A stretch of DNA of 64,000 nt from Palsa-461 sp036844945 (GCA_036844945.1 DAIUEV010000006.1:1-64000); one strand, 5' to 3'; positions 8,144 to 17,232 are shown, counted from the stretch's first letter. Notes: generated by a model from the letters alone, not told the origin. Translations and numbers: made by a program.

Positions 8144-9040
8144 GTGGCCGACCTCTTGGAACTCAGTGGGTTGCGCCGCACCTACGGGACGCTCAGGGCG
8201 CTCGATGACCTCTCGTTTTCCGTGCCCTCTGGGAAGGTCGTCGGTTTTCTCGGTCCGAATGGTGCCGGGAAGACCACGACGATGCGGGCCATCTTTGGGC
8301 TGACCGACCTCGAAGCCGGGACCGTTCGGTGGAAGGGTGCGCTCGTCGGGCAGGCAGCACGGCGCCGGTTCGGCTACATGCCCGAGGAACGGGGGCTGTA
8401 CCCCGGGATGCTCGTCGGCGAGCAGATCGAATACCTGGGTCGACTGCGGGGGCTCAGCGTCGCCGACGCCCAACGAGCTTCCGACCATTGGCTCGAACGA
8501 CTTGCAATCGCCGATCGCAAACGGGACAAGGTGGAGACGCTGTCCCACGGCAACCAGCAGCGCGTGCAGTTGGCGGCGGCCTTGGTCCACGACCCCGAGG
8601 TGATGGTCCTCGATGAACCGCTGTCCGGTCTCGACCCCGCCGGCATCGACGCCATCGGCCGGGTGCTCGTCGACCAGGCCCTGGAAGGGTGTTGCGTGCT
8701 GTTCAGCAGTCACCAGCTCGACCAGGTCGAGGACCTCTGTGAGGAGGTGACGATCATCGACCATGGCCGTCTGGTGGTGTCGGGATCCGTCGACGAATTG
8801 GCGTCCAGTGGGGCCCGCAGACTGGTGGTCCGGGTGGAGGGGGACCGGACGGGGGACTGGGCCCGACGGCTCCCAGGGGTGACCGTCTCCGAAGTCGACG
8901 GAGGCGCCGTTCGCCTGGCCCTCCTGGACTCGGTCGAGAGTGACGAAGTCCTGCGGGCGGCGATGCGGACAGGGAAGGTGACCCAGTTCTCGTTTGAGCG
9001 TCGCAGACTCTCCGAGGTGTTCCGCGAGGCGCTGGCGTGA
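8144..9040 (+). CDS. ABC transporter ATP-binding protein (NatA/ABC-2 type)
   Basis: This 298-residue nucleotide-binding subunit energises the membrane protein encoded next to it. Visible motifs are Walker A (GPNGAGKTT, about residue 40), a signature region LSHGNQQRVQLAAAL in which the ABC signature reads LSHGN, Walker B (VMVLDEPLSGLDP) and the switch His in SSHQLDQVE. A C-terminal extension of about 80 residues after the core is typical of the DrrA/NatA exporters. Its stop overlaps the permease start by four bases (GTGA), so the two are translationally coupled. The GTG at 8144 has no clear ribosome site. The cargo is unknown; NatAB homologues export Na+ and others export drugs or lipids. Confidence 0.9.
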   Translation: MADLLELSGLRRTYGTLRALDDLSFSVPSGKVVGFLGPNGAGKTTTMRAIFGLTDLEAGTVRWKGALVGQAARRRFGYMPEERGLYPGMLVGEQIEYLGRLRGLSVADAQRASDHWLERLAIADRKRDKVETLSHGNQQRVQLAAALVHDPEVMVLDEPLSGLDPAGIDAIGRVLVDQALEGCCVLFSSHQLDQVEDLCEEVTIIDHGRLVVSGSVDELASSGARRLVVRVEGDRTGDWARRLPGVTVSEVDGGAVRLALLDSVESDEVLRAAMRTGKVTQFSFERRRLSEVFREALA

Positions 9041-10434
9041 AGGGCGTGTTCATCGGGGTTGGCGTCGCCGTGCTCGTCGCCCTCCGCGTCTGGATCCATT
9101 TGATCCGACGGCGTCGACGGGTTGCCCGGAGCACCGGGGACGCGACGCCCCCGACGAGTCGAGCCTCGCGAACCGAACACCGACGAACTCGTTCGTGGCT
9201 CAGCACATCGACAGAGAACGCATTCGGCGACGTCGGGATCGTCGCGATGCGCGAGATCAAACAACGTGTCCGCGGCCGCATCTTCCGGGTCGGAACGCTC
9301 ATCGTCCTGATCGGGGTCGCGGCGGCGATCATCATCCCGTCCATTCACAAGGGGAGCGGTCTCACGACCCAGCCTGTCGGGATCGTGGGGGGACTGTCGG
9401 CTGAAACCAGAGCGTTCGTCCACACCACCGGAACCGAGGATCAGGACAGCGTGCGGTTCATCGTCGAGCCATCCCTGGCGTCCGCGAAGAGCGATCTGCG
9501 CTCAGGAAAGACCGCGTTCGCGATCGTTGACAACGAAAGGATTGTGCTGAACCAACCGGCGAGCTCGAGCAGCTCGCCCGCCGATCCCGCGCTCGTGCAG
9601 AGCGTCGCCGAATATCTGGGCGCGCTGAAGGCCTTTTCGATCGCTCGACTTACACCCGCGCAAGCGGCGACCGTGCTGAACACGAGGTCGGCACCGATAG
9701 AGACGTTGGAGCCACACGCGAAGGGCAAGGCGAACGCACCCTCGGTGGTCGGCTTGATACTCCTGTTCGTCATGCTCCAGCAATACAACACGTGGATCCT
9801 CATCGGGGTCATGCAAGAGAAGTCGAGCCGGGTGGTGGAGGTGCTACTCGCGGCTCTCCGACCGCTGCAGCTTCTGGGGGGAAAGGTGCTCGGGATCGGG
9901 CTCGTGGCGCTCGGACAGGCGGCGCTCATCGTGAGTTTTGCCCTCGTGGTGGGCGCGGCGGTGGGTTCGGACCTGCTCCACGGCACGGCCCCACTCGTGC
10001 TCGGGTGCCAGCTGCTCTGGCTGGTCCTCGGCTATGCCTTCTACTGCTGGCTGTACGCGGCGGCCGGGTCGACTGCCGAGCGCCAAGACCAGGTGCAGAC
10101 ACTCGCCCTGCCCCTGAGCCTCCCCGCCCTGCTGGGGTACATCTTCGCCATCACGGTGGCCAGCTCAGGCAACGCCGACGTGGCATTCAAGGTGTTGGCC
10201 TACCTTCCCCCGACGGCCCCGTTCTGCATGCCGGTCCTGGTCGGGCTCAACCTGGTCACCTGGTGGGAGTTCGTCGCATCGGTGCTCATCTCGGTTGCCG
10301 GCACCGCCGGGATGGCGGTCTTCGCGGCGCGCATCTATCGCCGGGCGGTGTTGCGGACGGGCGGCCGGCCGAAGTTCCGAGAGCTCGTCTCACGGACCGG
10401 AACACTGCGGCAGCAGGCGCCGAGCGCCGTCTGA
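9037..10434 (+). CDS. ABC-2 type transporter permease (NatB-like)
   Basis: This 465-residue integral membrane subunit pairs with the ATPase gene that it overlaps. One hydrophobic segment lies at residues 1-23, followed by a basic linker and a second segment at about 86-105. An extracytoplasmic domain of about 120 residues comes next, then five or six more segments including SVVGLILLFVMLQQYNTW and a charged coupling region EKSSRVVEVLL. This EKxSRxxEVLL motif, followed by a block of four to five helices, is the hallmark of the ABC-2/NatB family. The additional N-terminal anchor before the usual MREIKQRVRGR start is unusual; translation could instead begin at an internal GTG or ATG near 9250. 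The substrate is unknown. Confidence 0.85.
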   Translation: MKGVFIGVGVAVLVALRVWIHLIRRRRRVARSTGDATPPTSRASRTEHRRTRSWLSTSTENAFGDVGIVAMREIKQRVRGRIFRVGTLIVLIGVAAAIIIPSIHKGSGLTTQPVGIVGGLSAETRAFVHTTGTEDQDSVRFIVEPSLASAKSDLRSGKTAFAIVDNERIVLNQPASSSSSPADPALVQSVAEYLGALKAFSIARLTPAQAATVLNTRSAPIETLEPHAKGKANAPSVVGLILLFVMLQQYNTWILIGVMQEKSSRVVEVLLAALRPLQLLGGKVLGIGLVALGQAALIVSFALVVGAAVGSDLLHGTAPLVLGCQLLWLVLGYAFYCWLYAAAGSTAERQDQVQTLALPLSLPALLGYIFAITVASSGNADVAFKVLAYLPPTAPFCMPVLVGLNLVTWWEFVASVLISVAGTAGMAVFAARIYRRAVLRTGGRPKFRELVSRTGTLRQQAPSAV

Positions 10435-10556
10435 CGCGTTGGGTTCCCCGCCGGAATACCCCGGCGAGTGGCCACCGCCGTTGCGGACACGAGCGTCGGT
10501 GGACACCGGGCCCTCGCCGGGTCACAGTGTCCGAGTCGAAACGATGGGGGATCGCC

Positions 10557-11237
10557 GTGGCACTGCGCATCGTGGGGGCCGGGTTCGGGCGTACCGGCAC
10601 GCTTTCACTCAAGCTCGCGATCGAGCAGTTGCTCGGGGCACCCTGCCATCACATGGTCGAGGTCCTAGGGAAACCCGAGCAGATGGAGCTGTGGGCCGCT
10701 GCGGTCGACGGCCGACCCGACTGGGACCGGATCTTCAACGGCTATGCCGCCACCGTGGACTGGCCCAGTGTCGCGTTCTGGGAGGAGATCGCGAACGAGT
10801 ATCCCGATGCCGTCGTCCTCCTGTCTCAACGGGCCGATGCTGACGCCTGGTGGAGAAGCGCACACGGCACGATCTTCCAAGTGTTCAATCGACCATCACC
10901 TGCGGATCCGGACATGGCGGGCGTGCTGGCCTGGATGGACGCGGTCCGCAGAATCGTGTCCCGGAACGGTGTCGACCCCGCGGACGAGGCCGCGTCCAAG
11001 GCTGCCTACCCGAGGCATCTCGACGACGTGCGTCGTGCGGTTCCCGCCGAGCGGCTCGTCGAGTGGCACACCGGCGACGGATGGGCGCCGCTCTGCCGAG
11101 CGATCGGGGTGCCCGAGCCCGCGGATCCGTTTCCGCACGTCAACACCACCGAGGAGACTCGAGCGTGCTCGGGCTCGACGCCTGAACGGCCCGCCGCGAC
11201 GCCGCCTGCGGCGATCGGTCGGAGGACGATCGACTGA
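10557..11237 (+). CDS. Sulfotransferase-family protein
   Basis: The frame shows the PAPS-binding type start RIVGAGFGRTGTLSLK, in which GRTGTLS forms the 5'-phosphosulfate loop seen in the Sulfotransfer_4 family. The YPDAVVLLSQR strand and a helix carrying the WW pair follow. The C-terminal end PFPHVNTTEE matches the usual end of this family. I place the start at the GTG at 10557 because GGGGGAT lies seven bases upstream; an earlier in-frame GTG at 10527 is possible. The length is 226 residues, with a low-complexity Pro/Ala/Arg tail after the last motif. The acceptor substrate is not predictable. It is encoded alone. Confidence 0.8.
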   Translation: MALRIVGAGFGRTGTLSLKLAIEQLLGAPCHHMVEVLGKPEQMELWAAAVDGRPDWDRIFNGYAATVDWPSVAFWEEIANEYPDAVVLLSQRADADAWWRSAHGTIFQVFNRPSPADPDMAGVLAWMDAVRRIVSRNGVDPADEAASKAAYPRHLDDVRRAVPAERLVEWHTGDGWAPLCRAIGVPEPADPFPHVNTTEETRACSGSTPERPAATPPAAIGRRTID

Positions 11238-11300
11238 GTCCCTGGGGCTGCCGGACGTCGACCGGCAGGGTGCTGAGCGGACGATTGAGGCGGGGCGGTG

Positions 11301-12077
11301 TCAGCGGGCCCGTTGGGCGCGCCGGGAAGCGGCATCGTCAGTGGAGTACGCAAGCACCTGGTTCCGGTTCTCGATTTCGAGGGCTGCGGCCAGGCTCGGA
11401 GCGTCGACGTTGGCCTGCAGCGCTCGCTTTGTCATGTAGACACCGAGTGGCGCGAGCTCGGAGATCTGGACGGCGATCTCGAGCGCCCGGTCGACCAGTC
11501 GTTCAGGGGGGACCACCTCGCTCACCAGCCCGCGACGGTCGGCCTCCTCGGAGGTGACCGTCCGGCCCGTGAGCATCCAGTCCGCCGCCACGGTGACCCC
11601 CACGACGCGGGGGAGGTGGTAGCTCATGCCCATTTCGGCACCCGAGAGCCCGAGGAGGATCGCAGCGTTTCCGAACGAGGCGGCGCTCGAGCAGATGCGG
11701 ATGTCCGCGGCCAGGCAGAGGGCGAGCCCGCCGCCGACACAGGGACCGTTAACGGCTGCGATCACCGGCTGCGGGAGCTCCCGGAGGACCCCGGGCAGTG
11801 AACCCATCATCTCCTGGAACTTCAGGCGGGAGGCCGACGTCCGCACGACGTCGGTCATCGACGGGCCGAAGTCGCGTATGTCGATCCCCGAGCAGAAGCC
11901 GCGCCCGGTCCCGGTGAGGACGACGGCCCGGCATTCGGGGTCGGCGGTGATCGCCGCCGCGTGCCGGCGCAGCTCGTCGACCATCGTCTCGTTGATCGCG
12001 TTGAGGCGCTCCGGCCGGTTCAGGCTGAGCAGAGCGACGCCCGGCCTCGCCGTGTCGATCGTTACCACCTCGAGCAT
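11301..12077 (-). CDS. Enoyl-CoA hydratase/isomerase family protein
   Basis: This 258-residue crotonase-fold enzyme has the oxyanion-hole segments GRGFCSGIDIRDF (residues 58-70) and GPCVGGGLALCLAADIR (111-127). The Glu in GAEMGMSY (148) occupies the usual catalytic helix. These enzymes hydrate or isomerise acyl-CoA esters in fatty-acid or aromatic catabolism. The ATG at 12077 shares a base with the thiolase stop (ATGA), so the two genes form a coupled operon. With the thiolase the pair could carry out the hydration and cleavage ends of beta-oxidation. A 3-hydroxyacyl-CoA dehydrogenase is not adjacent, although an SDR lies 3.8 kb away. Confidence 0.9.
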   Translation of the reverse strand: MLEVVTIDTARPGVALLSLNRPERLNAINETMVDELRRHAAAITADPECRAVVLTGTGRGFCSGIDIRDFGPSMTDVVRTSASRLKFQEMMGSLPGVLRELPQPVIAAVNGPCVGGGLALCLAADIRICSSAASFGNAAILLGLSGAEMGMSYHLPRVVGVTVAADWMLTGRTVTSEEADRRGLVSEVVPPERLVDRALEIAVQISELAPLGVYMTKRALQANVDAPSLAAALEIENRNQVLAYSTDDAASRRAQRAR

Positions 12078-13306
12078 CAGACCCGCTCGATAATCGTGGC
12101 AGTGCCCATCCCGCCGCCGGTGCACATCGCCACCAGCCCGATCGTCTTGTCGGTCCGCTCGAGCTCGTCGAGCACGGTCCCGAGGAGCATGGCCCCGGTC
12201 GCTCCGATCGGATGGCCGAGCGCGATCGCGCCCCCGTTCACATTGACTTTCTCGGGGTCGATCCCGAGGTCGCGCATCGACTTGAGGGGAACCGCCGCGA
12301 ACGCCTCGTTGATCTCCCAGAGATCGACGTCGGCGGCGTTCATGCCGGCCTTCGCGAGGCACCGTTCGGCGGCCGGCCCCGGGGCGGTCAGCATGATCAC
12401 GGGCTCCGACCCGACCGCGGCGGTCGCCGTGATACGGGCCCGCGGCGTCACCCCGTTGGCTCGCACCCACTCGTCCGACCCGACCACTGCGGCGGCGGCA
12501 CCGTCGACCACCCCCGAGGAGTTGCCCGCATGGTGGACGTGCTCGACGTGGTCGACATGCGGGTAGCGCTCGATGCAGAGCTCGTCGAAGGTCCGGTCGC
12601 CGCCCTCGGGCACGGCCGAACCTGCGTCGGCGAAGGCGGGCCGGAGTTTTGCCAGGCCTTCGAGCGTCGACCCCGGCCGGGGGTGCTCGTCGACGGCCAG
12701 GAGGACCTGGCCCCTGTCGTCGGCGACGGGGACGATCGACCGGTCGAAGCGCCCCTCGGTGATGGCGACGGCCGCCCGGCGCTGGCTCTCGACCGCGAAC
12801 GCGTCGACATCGTCCCGGCTGAAACCTTCGATCGTGGCGATGAGGTCCGCGGACACCCCTTGGGGCACGGTCGGGTAGCGCGCTCGGAAGTCGGGGTTGG
12901 CCCCGTCGATCGTCATGCTGCCGACCGTGAGGTTCCAACGGGACATCGACTCGACGCCACCGGCGAACACGAGATCCTGAGCGCCGCTCTTGACCCCCAT
13001 CGCGGCGACGGTGATGGCCTGCTGGCCGGACCCGCAGAAGCGGTTGAGGGTGAGCCCCGGCACCGACTCGGGCAGCCCGGCGAGGAGCGCCGACAGCCGG
13101 GCGATGTCGTCGCCGTGATCGCCGGAGAGGATTCCGTTGCCGGCGATGACGTCCTCGATCTCGGTCGGGTCGAGACCGACCCGCGAGACCAGCGCCGTGA
13201 GGCAGAGGGCGAACAGCGCCTGGGGATGGACTCCGTGCAATCCGCCGTCGGGTCGACCTCTACCCCTCGGGGTCCTCACTGCGTCGACGAGCCATGCGTC
13301 GCCCAT
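12077..13306 (-). CDS. Thiolase / acetyl-CoA C-acyltransferase
   Basis: This 409-residue thiolase cleaves 3-ketoacyl-CoA, or condenses acetyl-CoA in the reverse direction. The acylation Cys is in NRFCGSGQQA (Cys91). The His of GGAIALGHPIGATGA and the second Cys of AMCTGGGMG complete the triad, and WEINEAFA is the family loop. Length and layout are those of FadA-type degradative thiolases. The gene is upstream of and overlaps the enoyl-CoA hydratase (ATGA). It is divergent from an acyl-CoA dehydrogenase starting 232 bases away, so both promoters probably lie in that gap. The substrate chain length cannot be told. Confidence 0.93.
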   Translation of the reverse strand: MGDAWLVDAVRTPRGRGRPDGGLHGVHPQALFALCLTALVSRVGLDPTEIEDVIAGNGILSGDHGDDIARLSALLAGLPESVPGLTLNRFCGSGQQAITVAAMGVKSGAQDLVFAGGVESMSRWNLTVGSMTIDGANPDFRARYPTVPQGVSADLIATIEGFSRDDVDAFAVESQRRAAVAITEGRFDRSIVPVADDRGQVLLAVDEHPRPGSTLEGLAKLRPAFADAGSAVPEGGDRTFDELCIERYPHVDHVEHVHHAGNSSGVVDGAAAAVVGSDEWVRANGVTPRARITATAAVGSEPVIMLTAPGPAAERCLAKAGMNAADVDLWEINEAFAAVPLKSMRDLGIDPEKVNVNGGAIALGHPIGATGAMLLGTVLDELERTDKTIGLVAMCTGGGMGTATIIERV

Positions 13307-13537
13307 GATCTGTTGACCTCCCCGGCGAAGCCGGCGCTGGTGCCAGCGGTCGACGAGACCTTGGAATGTCCGAGGTCACCGCCCCCGGATCCGCTGGGGT
13401 CCGACGGCCGGTCGTCGCTGGGGCCGGCGTCGGAGCCGGCCGGGCCCCGTCGTCGATGCCCGCCGCCGCCCGCTGATTCAATAGTCCTACTCATAGCACC
13501 GCCCAGGTCGGGCGATCGATCCGACGGGAGACGACCG

Positions 13538-14833
13538 ATGGCGTGGGACTTCTCGACCGATCCGGAATGGGCCGCCCAGCTCCGTTGGGTGGAGACCTTC
13601 GTGCGGGAGGAGTGCGAGCCCATCGACCTGATCGTGAAGGAGTCCCATGACCTCAACGACCCGGTCCGGCAGGCCCTGATCCCGCCACTGCAGGAGGTCG
13701 TGCGGGAGCGTGGGCTCTGGGCGACTCATCTGGGCCCCCATCTCGGGGGACCCGGCTACGGCCAGGTGAAGCTCGCCCTGTTGAACGAGATCCTCGGGCG
13801 CTCCGAGTGCGCCCCGATCGTCTTCGGCTCCCAGGCGCCGGACTCGGGGAACAGCGAGATCCTGGCCCACTACGGCACGCCCGAGCTGAAGCAGCGGTAC
13901 CTCGAGCCGCTGCTCGCCAACGAGATCGTGTCCTGCTTCTCCATGACCGAGCCCCAGGGGGGCGCCGACCCCAAGGTCTTCACCACCTCGGCCGTGCATG
14001 ACGGCGACGAGTGGGTCATCAACGGCGAGAAGTGGTTCGCCTCCTTCGCCTCGATCGCCTCGTTCCTGATCGTCATGGCCGTGACCGATCCCGATGCGCC
14101 TCCCTACGAGCGCCACTCCATGTTCGTGGTGCCGAGCGAGACCCCGGGCATGCACGTGCTCCGCGACGTCGGCCTCGGCTACCAGCCACGCGGAGGGGGA
14201 CGGGAGGGATACGTCCGATACGAGAACGTGCGGGTCCCGGCCGATCACATGCTCGGGCCCCGGGGTGGAGCGTTCGTCGTGGCCCAGACCCGCCTCGGCG
14301 GGGGGCGGATCCACCACGCCATGCGGACGGTCGGCCTCGTGCGGCGCATCTTCGACATGCTGTGCGAGCGCGCGGTGTCGAGGCACACCCAGGGGGAGAT
14401 GCTCGGTCACAAGCAGCTCGTCCAGGAGATGGTCGCGGACTCGTGGATGGAGATCGAGGCATTCCGGCTGCTCACGCTCCAGACGGCCTGGAAGATCGAC
14501 CAGCACAACGACTACCGCGCGGTCCGGGCCGACATCTCGGCGGTCAAGGCGATGATGCAGCAGGTGCTCCACGACGTGTCGGCCCGCGCCCTGCAGCTCC
14601 ACGGCTCTCTGGGCACGACGCACGAGATGCCCTTCGTGCAGTACCTGGTGGAGTCCTTTGTGCTCGGCCTCGCCGACGGACCGACCGAGGTGCACAAGGT
14701 GACCCTCGCGCGACAGCTCCTGCGGGAGTACAAGCCCGCGCCCGACGTGTTCCCGTCCGAACACCTGCTGCGCCTGCGCGAGGCGGCGGAGGCCAAGTTC
14801 GCCGACCGGCTCGCCGGGATCCCGCGGGGCTGA
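13538..14833 (+). CDS. Acyl-CoA dehydrogenase family protein
   Basis: This 431-residue FAD enzyme performs the alpha,beta-dehydrogenation of acyl-CoA. The core shows SCFSMTEPQGGADP (FAD/substrate-binding signature), WVINGEKWFASFA, the C-terminal helix signature LQLHGSLGTTHEMP and a final GLADGPTEVHKVTLAR. The length and the unusual N terminus (WDFSTDPEWAAQLRWVETFV) match the ACAD10/11-like C-terminal class common in actinobacteria. The ATG at 13538 has a GGGAG site ten bases upstream and ends a region without a plausible longer protein. The next gene, convergent and one base away, encodes an APH-fold kinase. In ACAD10/11 these two domains are fused, which supports a joint function. Confidence 0.92.
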   Translation: MAWDFSTDPEWAAQLRWVETFVREECEPIDLIVKESHDLNDPVRQALIPPLQEVVRERGLWATHLGPHLGGPGYGQVKLALLNEILGRSECAPIVFGSQAPDSGNSEILAHYGTPELKQRYLEPLLANEIVSCFSMTEPQGGADPKVFTTSAVHDGDEWVINGEKWFASFASIASFLIVMAVTDPDAPPYERHSMFVVPSETPGMHVLRDVGLGYQPRGGGREGYVRYENVRVPADHMLGPRGGAFVVAQTRLGGGRIHHAMRTVGLVRRIFDMLCERAVSRHTQGEMLGHKQLVQEMVADSWMEIEAFRLLTLQTAWKIDQHNDYRAVRADISAVKAMMQQVLHDVSARALQLHGSLGTTHEMPFVQYLVESFVLGLADGPTEVHKVTLARQLLREYKPAPDVFPSEHLLRLREAAEAKFADRLAGIPRG

Positions 14834-15802
14834 TCAGTCGAGCAGCGCCCTCGCCCGCTCGAGAAGGCGCGAGAGGACCGGCGCCATCGCGTCGAGGTCC
14901 GGGTCGGGGCGGCTTCGGCGGCGGTTGTGCTTGACGATGAGCGACCACGTCGCCGCCGACTTGAACGCCGCCAGCGCGACGAACCAGGAGATGTCGCGGG
15001 CGGCGTGTCCCGCGGCGTCGGCGTACGCGGCGGCCAGCTCCTCGGGCGGTGGCGTCGACCCGACATAGGGGGTGGGCCGCCCGTAGGTGTGCGGGTCGGC
15101 GTTGAGGAGGAACCAGCCCAGGTCGACCCGGGGGTCGCCCACCGACCAGATCTCCCAGTCGACGACTGCCTCGATGACCTCGCCGCGGGCGAGGAGGTTG
15201 CCGAGCCGGAAGTCGCCGTGGACGATCGACGGGCCCCCTTCGGCGGGGAGCGACGAACGCAGGGTGTCGGCCACCGCCTCCCACCGGGCCACCAGCGACT
15301 GGTCGACGGTCTCGAGGAGCCGGCTCCACCGGTCGATCTCCTGTTCGGCTCCGGACCGGGGTTCGTCACCGAGACCCACGGCCACCGGTTCCACCCGATG
15401 GAGGTCGGCGAGGACCGTCGTGGCGCCCTCGAGCCTTGGTCTCACGACGGCCGGATCGGTCCCCGTCTCCTCGAGATCGAAGAGCGGCTCCATCGCCTCG
15501 CCCTCGACGAAGGACATCACGAAGAGCGGCGGGATCGCCGGTGGCGCACCGGGCTCCTCCGCCAGCACCTCGGGGACCGGGACCGGGGTCGGCTGGAGGA
15601 TCCGGAGCATCCGCGCCTGACGGAGGACGTCTCGGTGGAGGACCGGCGGGACGCCGGGCGGGGCGACCTTGACCACAACGCGCCGGCCCTCTCGGCGCCC
15701 GCCGAAGGTGAGGCTGGAGGCGCCGCCCGGCATCGGCACGACGTCGACCACGCCGAGCGGTCCGAGCCGTGCGACCAGCTCGTCGAGGTCCAGTTCGGGC
15801 AC
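14834..15802 (-). CDS. APH-fold phosphotransferase (ACAD10/11 N-domain type)
   Basis: This 322-residue aminoglycoside-phosphotransferase-fold protein has the catalytic loop IVHGDFRLGNLL (Asp197, Asn202) and the metal-binding VVDWE (Asp215). In acyl-CoA metabolism such proteins phosphorylate 4-hydroxyacyl-CoAs as part of the ACAD10/ACAD11 route. Here it is next to and convergent with an acyl-CoA dehydrogenase of that type, which makes the same role plausible. The start is taken as the GTG at 15802, preceded by GATACT six bases away. A longer in-frame extension to 16285 is antisense to the SDR gene and is rejected. It could also be an antibiotic or sugar kinase, but the neighbours argue against that. 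Confidence 0.85.
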   Translation of the reverse strand: MPELDLDELVARLGPLGVVDVVPMPGGASSLTFGGRREGRRVVVKVAPPGVPPVLHRDVLRQARMLRILQPTPVPVPEVLAEEPGAPPAIPPLFVMSFVEGEAMEPLFDLEETGTDPAVVRPRLEGATTVLADLHRVEPVAVGLGDEPRSGAEQEIDRWSRLLETVDQSLVARWEAVADTLRSSLPAEGGPSIVHGDFRLGNLLARGEVIEAVVDWEIWSVGDPRVDLGWFLLNADPHTYGRPTPYVGSTPPPEELAAAYADAAGHAARDISWFVALAAFKSAATWSLIVKHNRRRSRPDPDLDAMAPVLSRLLERARALLD

Positions 15803-15839
15803 TTCTCTAGTATCGGCGGTCGACGGGAGGAGGGGACCA

Positions 15840-16625
15840 ATGGCCACGCCGTGTGAGGGGAAGGTCGCGCTGGTCACCGGCGGAAGCCGGGGGCTCGGCA
15901 AGGCGATCGCCAAGCGGCTGGCCGCCGAGGGCGCCACGGTCGCCGTCACCGCCCGGACCCTCGACCCCGACGAGAAATACGTCGGGTCGTTGCGCGAGAC
16001 GTGCGAGGAGATCACCGCCGAGGGCGGGCGTGCGGTCGCGGTCCAGGGCGATCTGTCGATGGCCGAGGAGCGCGAGCGCCTCTTTTCCGAGGTCGTCGAC
16101 CGGGTCGGGGCGCCCGACATCCTCGTGAACAACGCCGCCGTGACGTTCCTCCGACCGCTCGACGAGTTCCCGGAGCGTCGCGCCAAGCTCATGGTGGAGA
16201 TGCACGTGATCGCGCCGCTGCATCTGTCCCAGCTGTCGCTGCCGACCATGCGCGAGCGGGGGCGGGGGTGGATCTTGAACATCACCTCAGTCGGCGGAGA
16301 CCTGCCGTCCGGACCGCCGTTCTCCGACTTCGACCGGACCGCCGGGTTCGGGATCTACGGGACCTGCAAGGCGGCGCTGAACCGGCTGACGGTCAGCCTG
16401 GCCGCCGAGCTGTATGACGACGGCATCGCCGTCAACGCCGCCGCGCCGTCCAACCCGGTCGCCACGCCCGGGGCCGGGACGCTCGATCTCGCCAAGTCCG
16501 ACACCGAGGACATCGGGCTGATCACCGAGACCGCCTTTCTGCTGTGCACGGCCGACCCGAAGACGCTGACCGGGCAGATCGTGCACACCCAGCCGTTCCT
16601 CCGCGAGACCGGCTGGTTGAAGTAG
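15840..16625 (+). CDS. Short-chain dehydrogenase/reductase
   Basis: This 261-residue classical SDR has the cofactor motif TGGSRGLG at residues 13-20, NNAA at 97-100, and the catalytic Ser150, Tyr173 and Lys177 (YGTCK). The acidic residue usual after beta-2 in NAD enzymes is replaced by Thr-Ala-Arg (TVAVTART), which suggests NADP preference. The ATG at 15840 has a strong GGAGGAGGGG site. It is divergent from the APH-fold kinase with 37 bases between starts. It could supply the 3-hydroxyacyl-CoA dehydrogenase step missing from the adjacent hydratase-thiolase pair, but this is inference. Confidence 0.9.
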   Translation: MATPCEGKVALVTGGSRGLGKAIAKRLAAEGATVAVTARTLDPDEKYVGSLRETCEEITAEGGRAVAVQGDLSMAEERERLFSEVVDRVGAPDILVNNAAVTFLRPLDEFPERRAKLMVEMHVIAPLHLSQLSLPTMRERGRGWILNITSVGGDLPSGPPFSDFDRTAGFGIYGTCKAALNRLTVSLAAELYDDGIAVNAAAPSNPVATPGAGTLDLAKSDTEDIGLITETAFLLCTADPKTLTGQIVHTQPFLRETGWLK

Positions 16626-16680
16626 TCGAAGCTGCGAGCGGGGTCGTGCCCGCCATCGGTGACGGCCTCCGCCCGTCCGT

Positions 16681-16692
16681 TACCGTGCTGGT
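16681..16692 (+). promoter_or_regulatory. Putative leaderless -10 box (TACCGT-N6-GTG)
   Basis: TACCGT at 16681-16686 is followed by exactly six bases and then the GTG of the DUF3237 gene, which lacks a ribosome site. GTGACG sits 16 bases upstream as a weak -35 candidate. Transcription would begin at or next to the start codon. Confidence 0.5.
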
Positions 16693-17187
16693 GTGGGGGA
16701 GGGTTCCGGACCGGGTCGGCCGTTCGAGCCGCCTTCTCCGGCCCTCGTCCCGCTGGCCCGCTTCCATGTGGAGCTCGGGCCTCCCTTCGAGCTCGGACCC
16801 GGCCCGGGCGGCCGCCGGCGCATCATCCCGATCGTGGGCGGGCACTTCGACGGTCCGCGGCTACGTGGCACCGTCGAGCCGATGGGGGCGGACTGGCAGC
16901 TCGTATGGACCGACCGGACCGCGGTGATCGACACGCGCTACACGTTGCGCACCGACGACGGCGTGCTCCTCTACCTGGCCACCCGGGGTTTCCGGACCGG
17001 ACCCGAAGAGGTCCTCGTCCGACTCGCCGCCGGTGAGGAGGTCGACCCGAATGACTACACCTTCCGGGTGGTCTGCTCCTTGGAAACCCCCGACGGTCCG
17101 TACTCATGGCTGCGCAGCCGGATCGTCCTCGCCTCTGCGATGCGGCTTCCGGGAGCAGTGGTCTATGACGCGTACGAAGTGTGCTGA
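16693..17187 (+). CDS. DUF3237 (UPF0311) family protein
   Basis: This 164-residue beta-barrel-type protein has the family pattern LARFHVELGPPFELG at the start, GGHFDGPRLRGTVEPMGADW in the middle and a final strand ending in YDAYEV. DUF3237 proteins are small and soluble and have no agreed function. Many lie in catabolic clusters of aromatic or isoprenoid substrates. It precedes a Gfo/Idh/MocA oxidoreductase by 45 bases on the same strand, so the two may be co-transcribed. The gene has no ribosome site and appears to be read from a leaderless start. Confidence 0.85.
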   Translation: MGEGSGPGRPFEPPSPALVPLARFHVELGPPFELGPGPGGRRRIIPIVGGHFDGPRLRGTVEPMGADWQLVWTDRTAVIDTRYTLRTDDGVLLYLATRGFRTGPEEVLVRLAAGEEVDPNDYTFRVVCSLETPDGPYSWLRSRIVLASAMRLPGAVVYDAYEVC

Positions 17188-17232
17188 CCGCCGGTGCAGG
17201 GCGCCGGTTCGAGGTCGCGGCGGGGAGGTGGG

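Noticed and set aside
12212..13537. N-terminal extension of the acyl-CoA dehydrogenase frame
   Set aside because: The extension is antisense to the thiolase; the ATG at 13538 has a ribosome site and starts the normal family N terminus.
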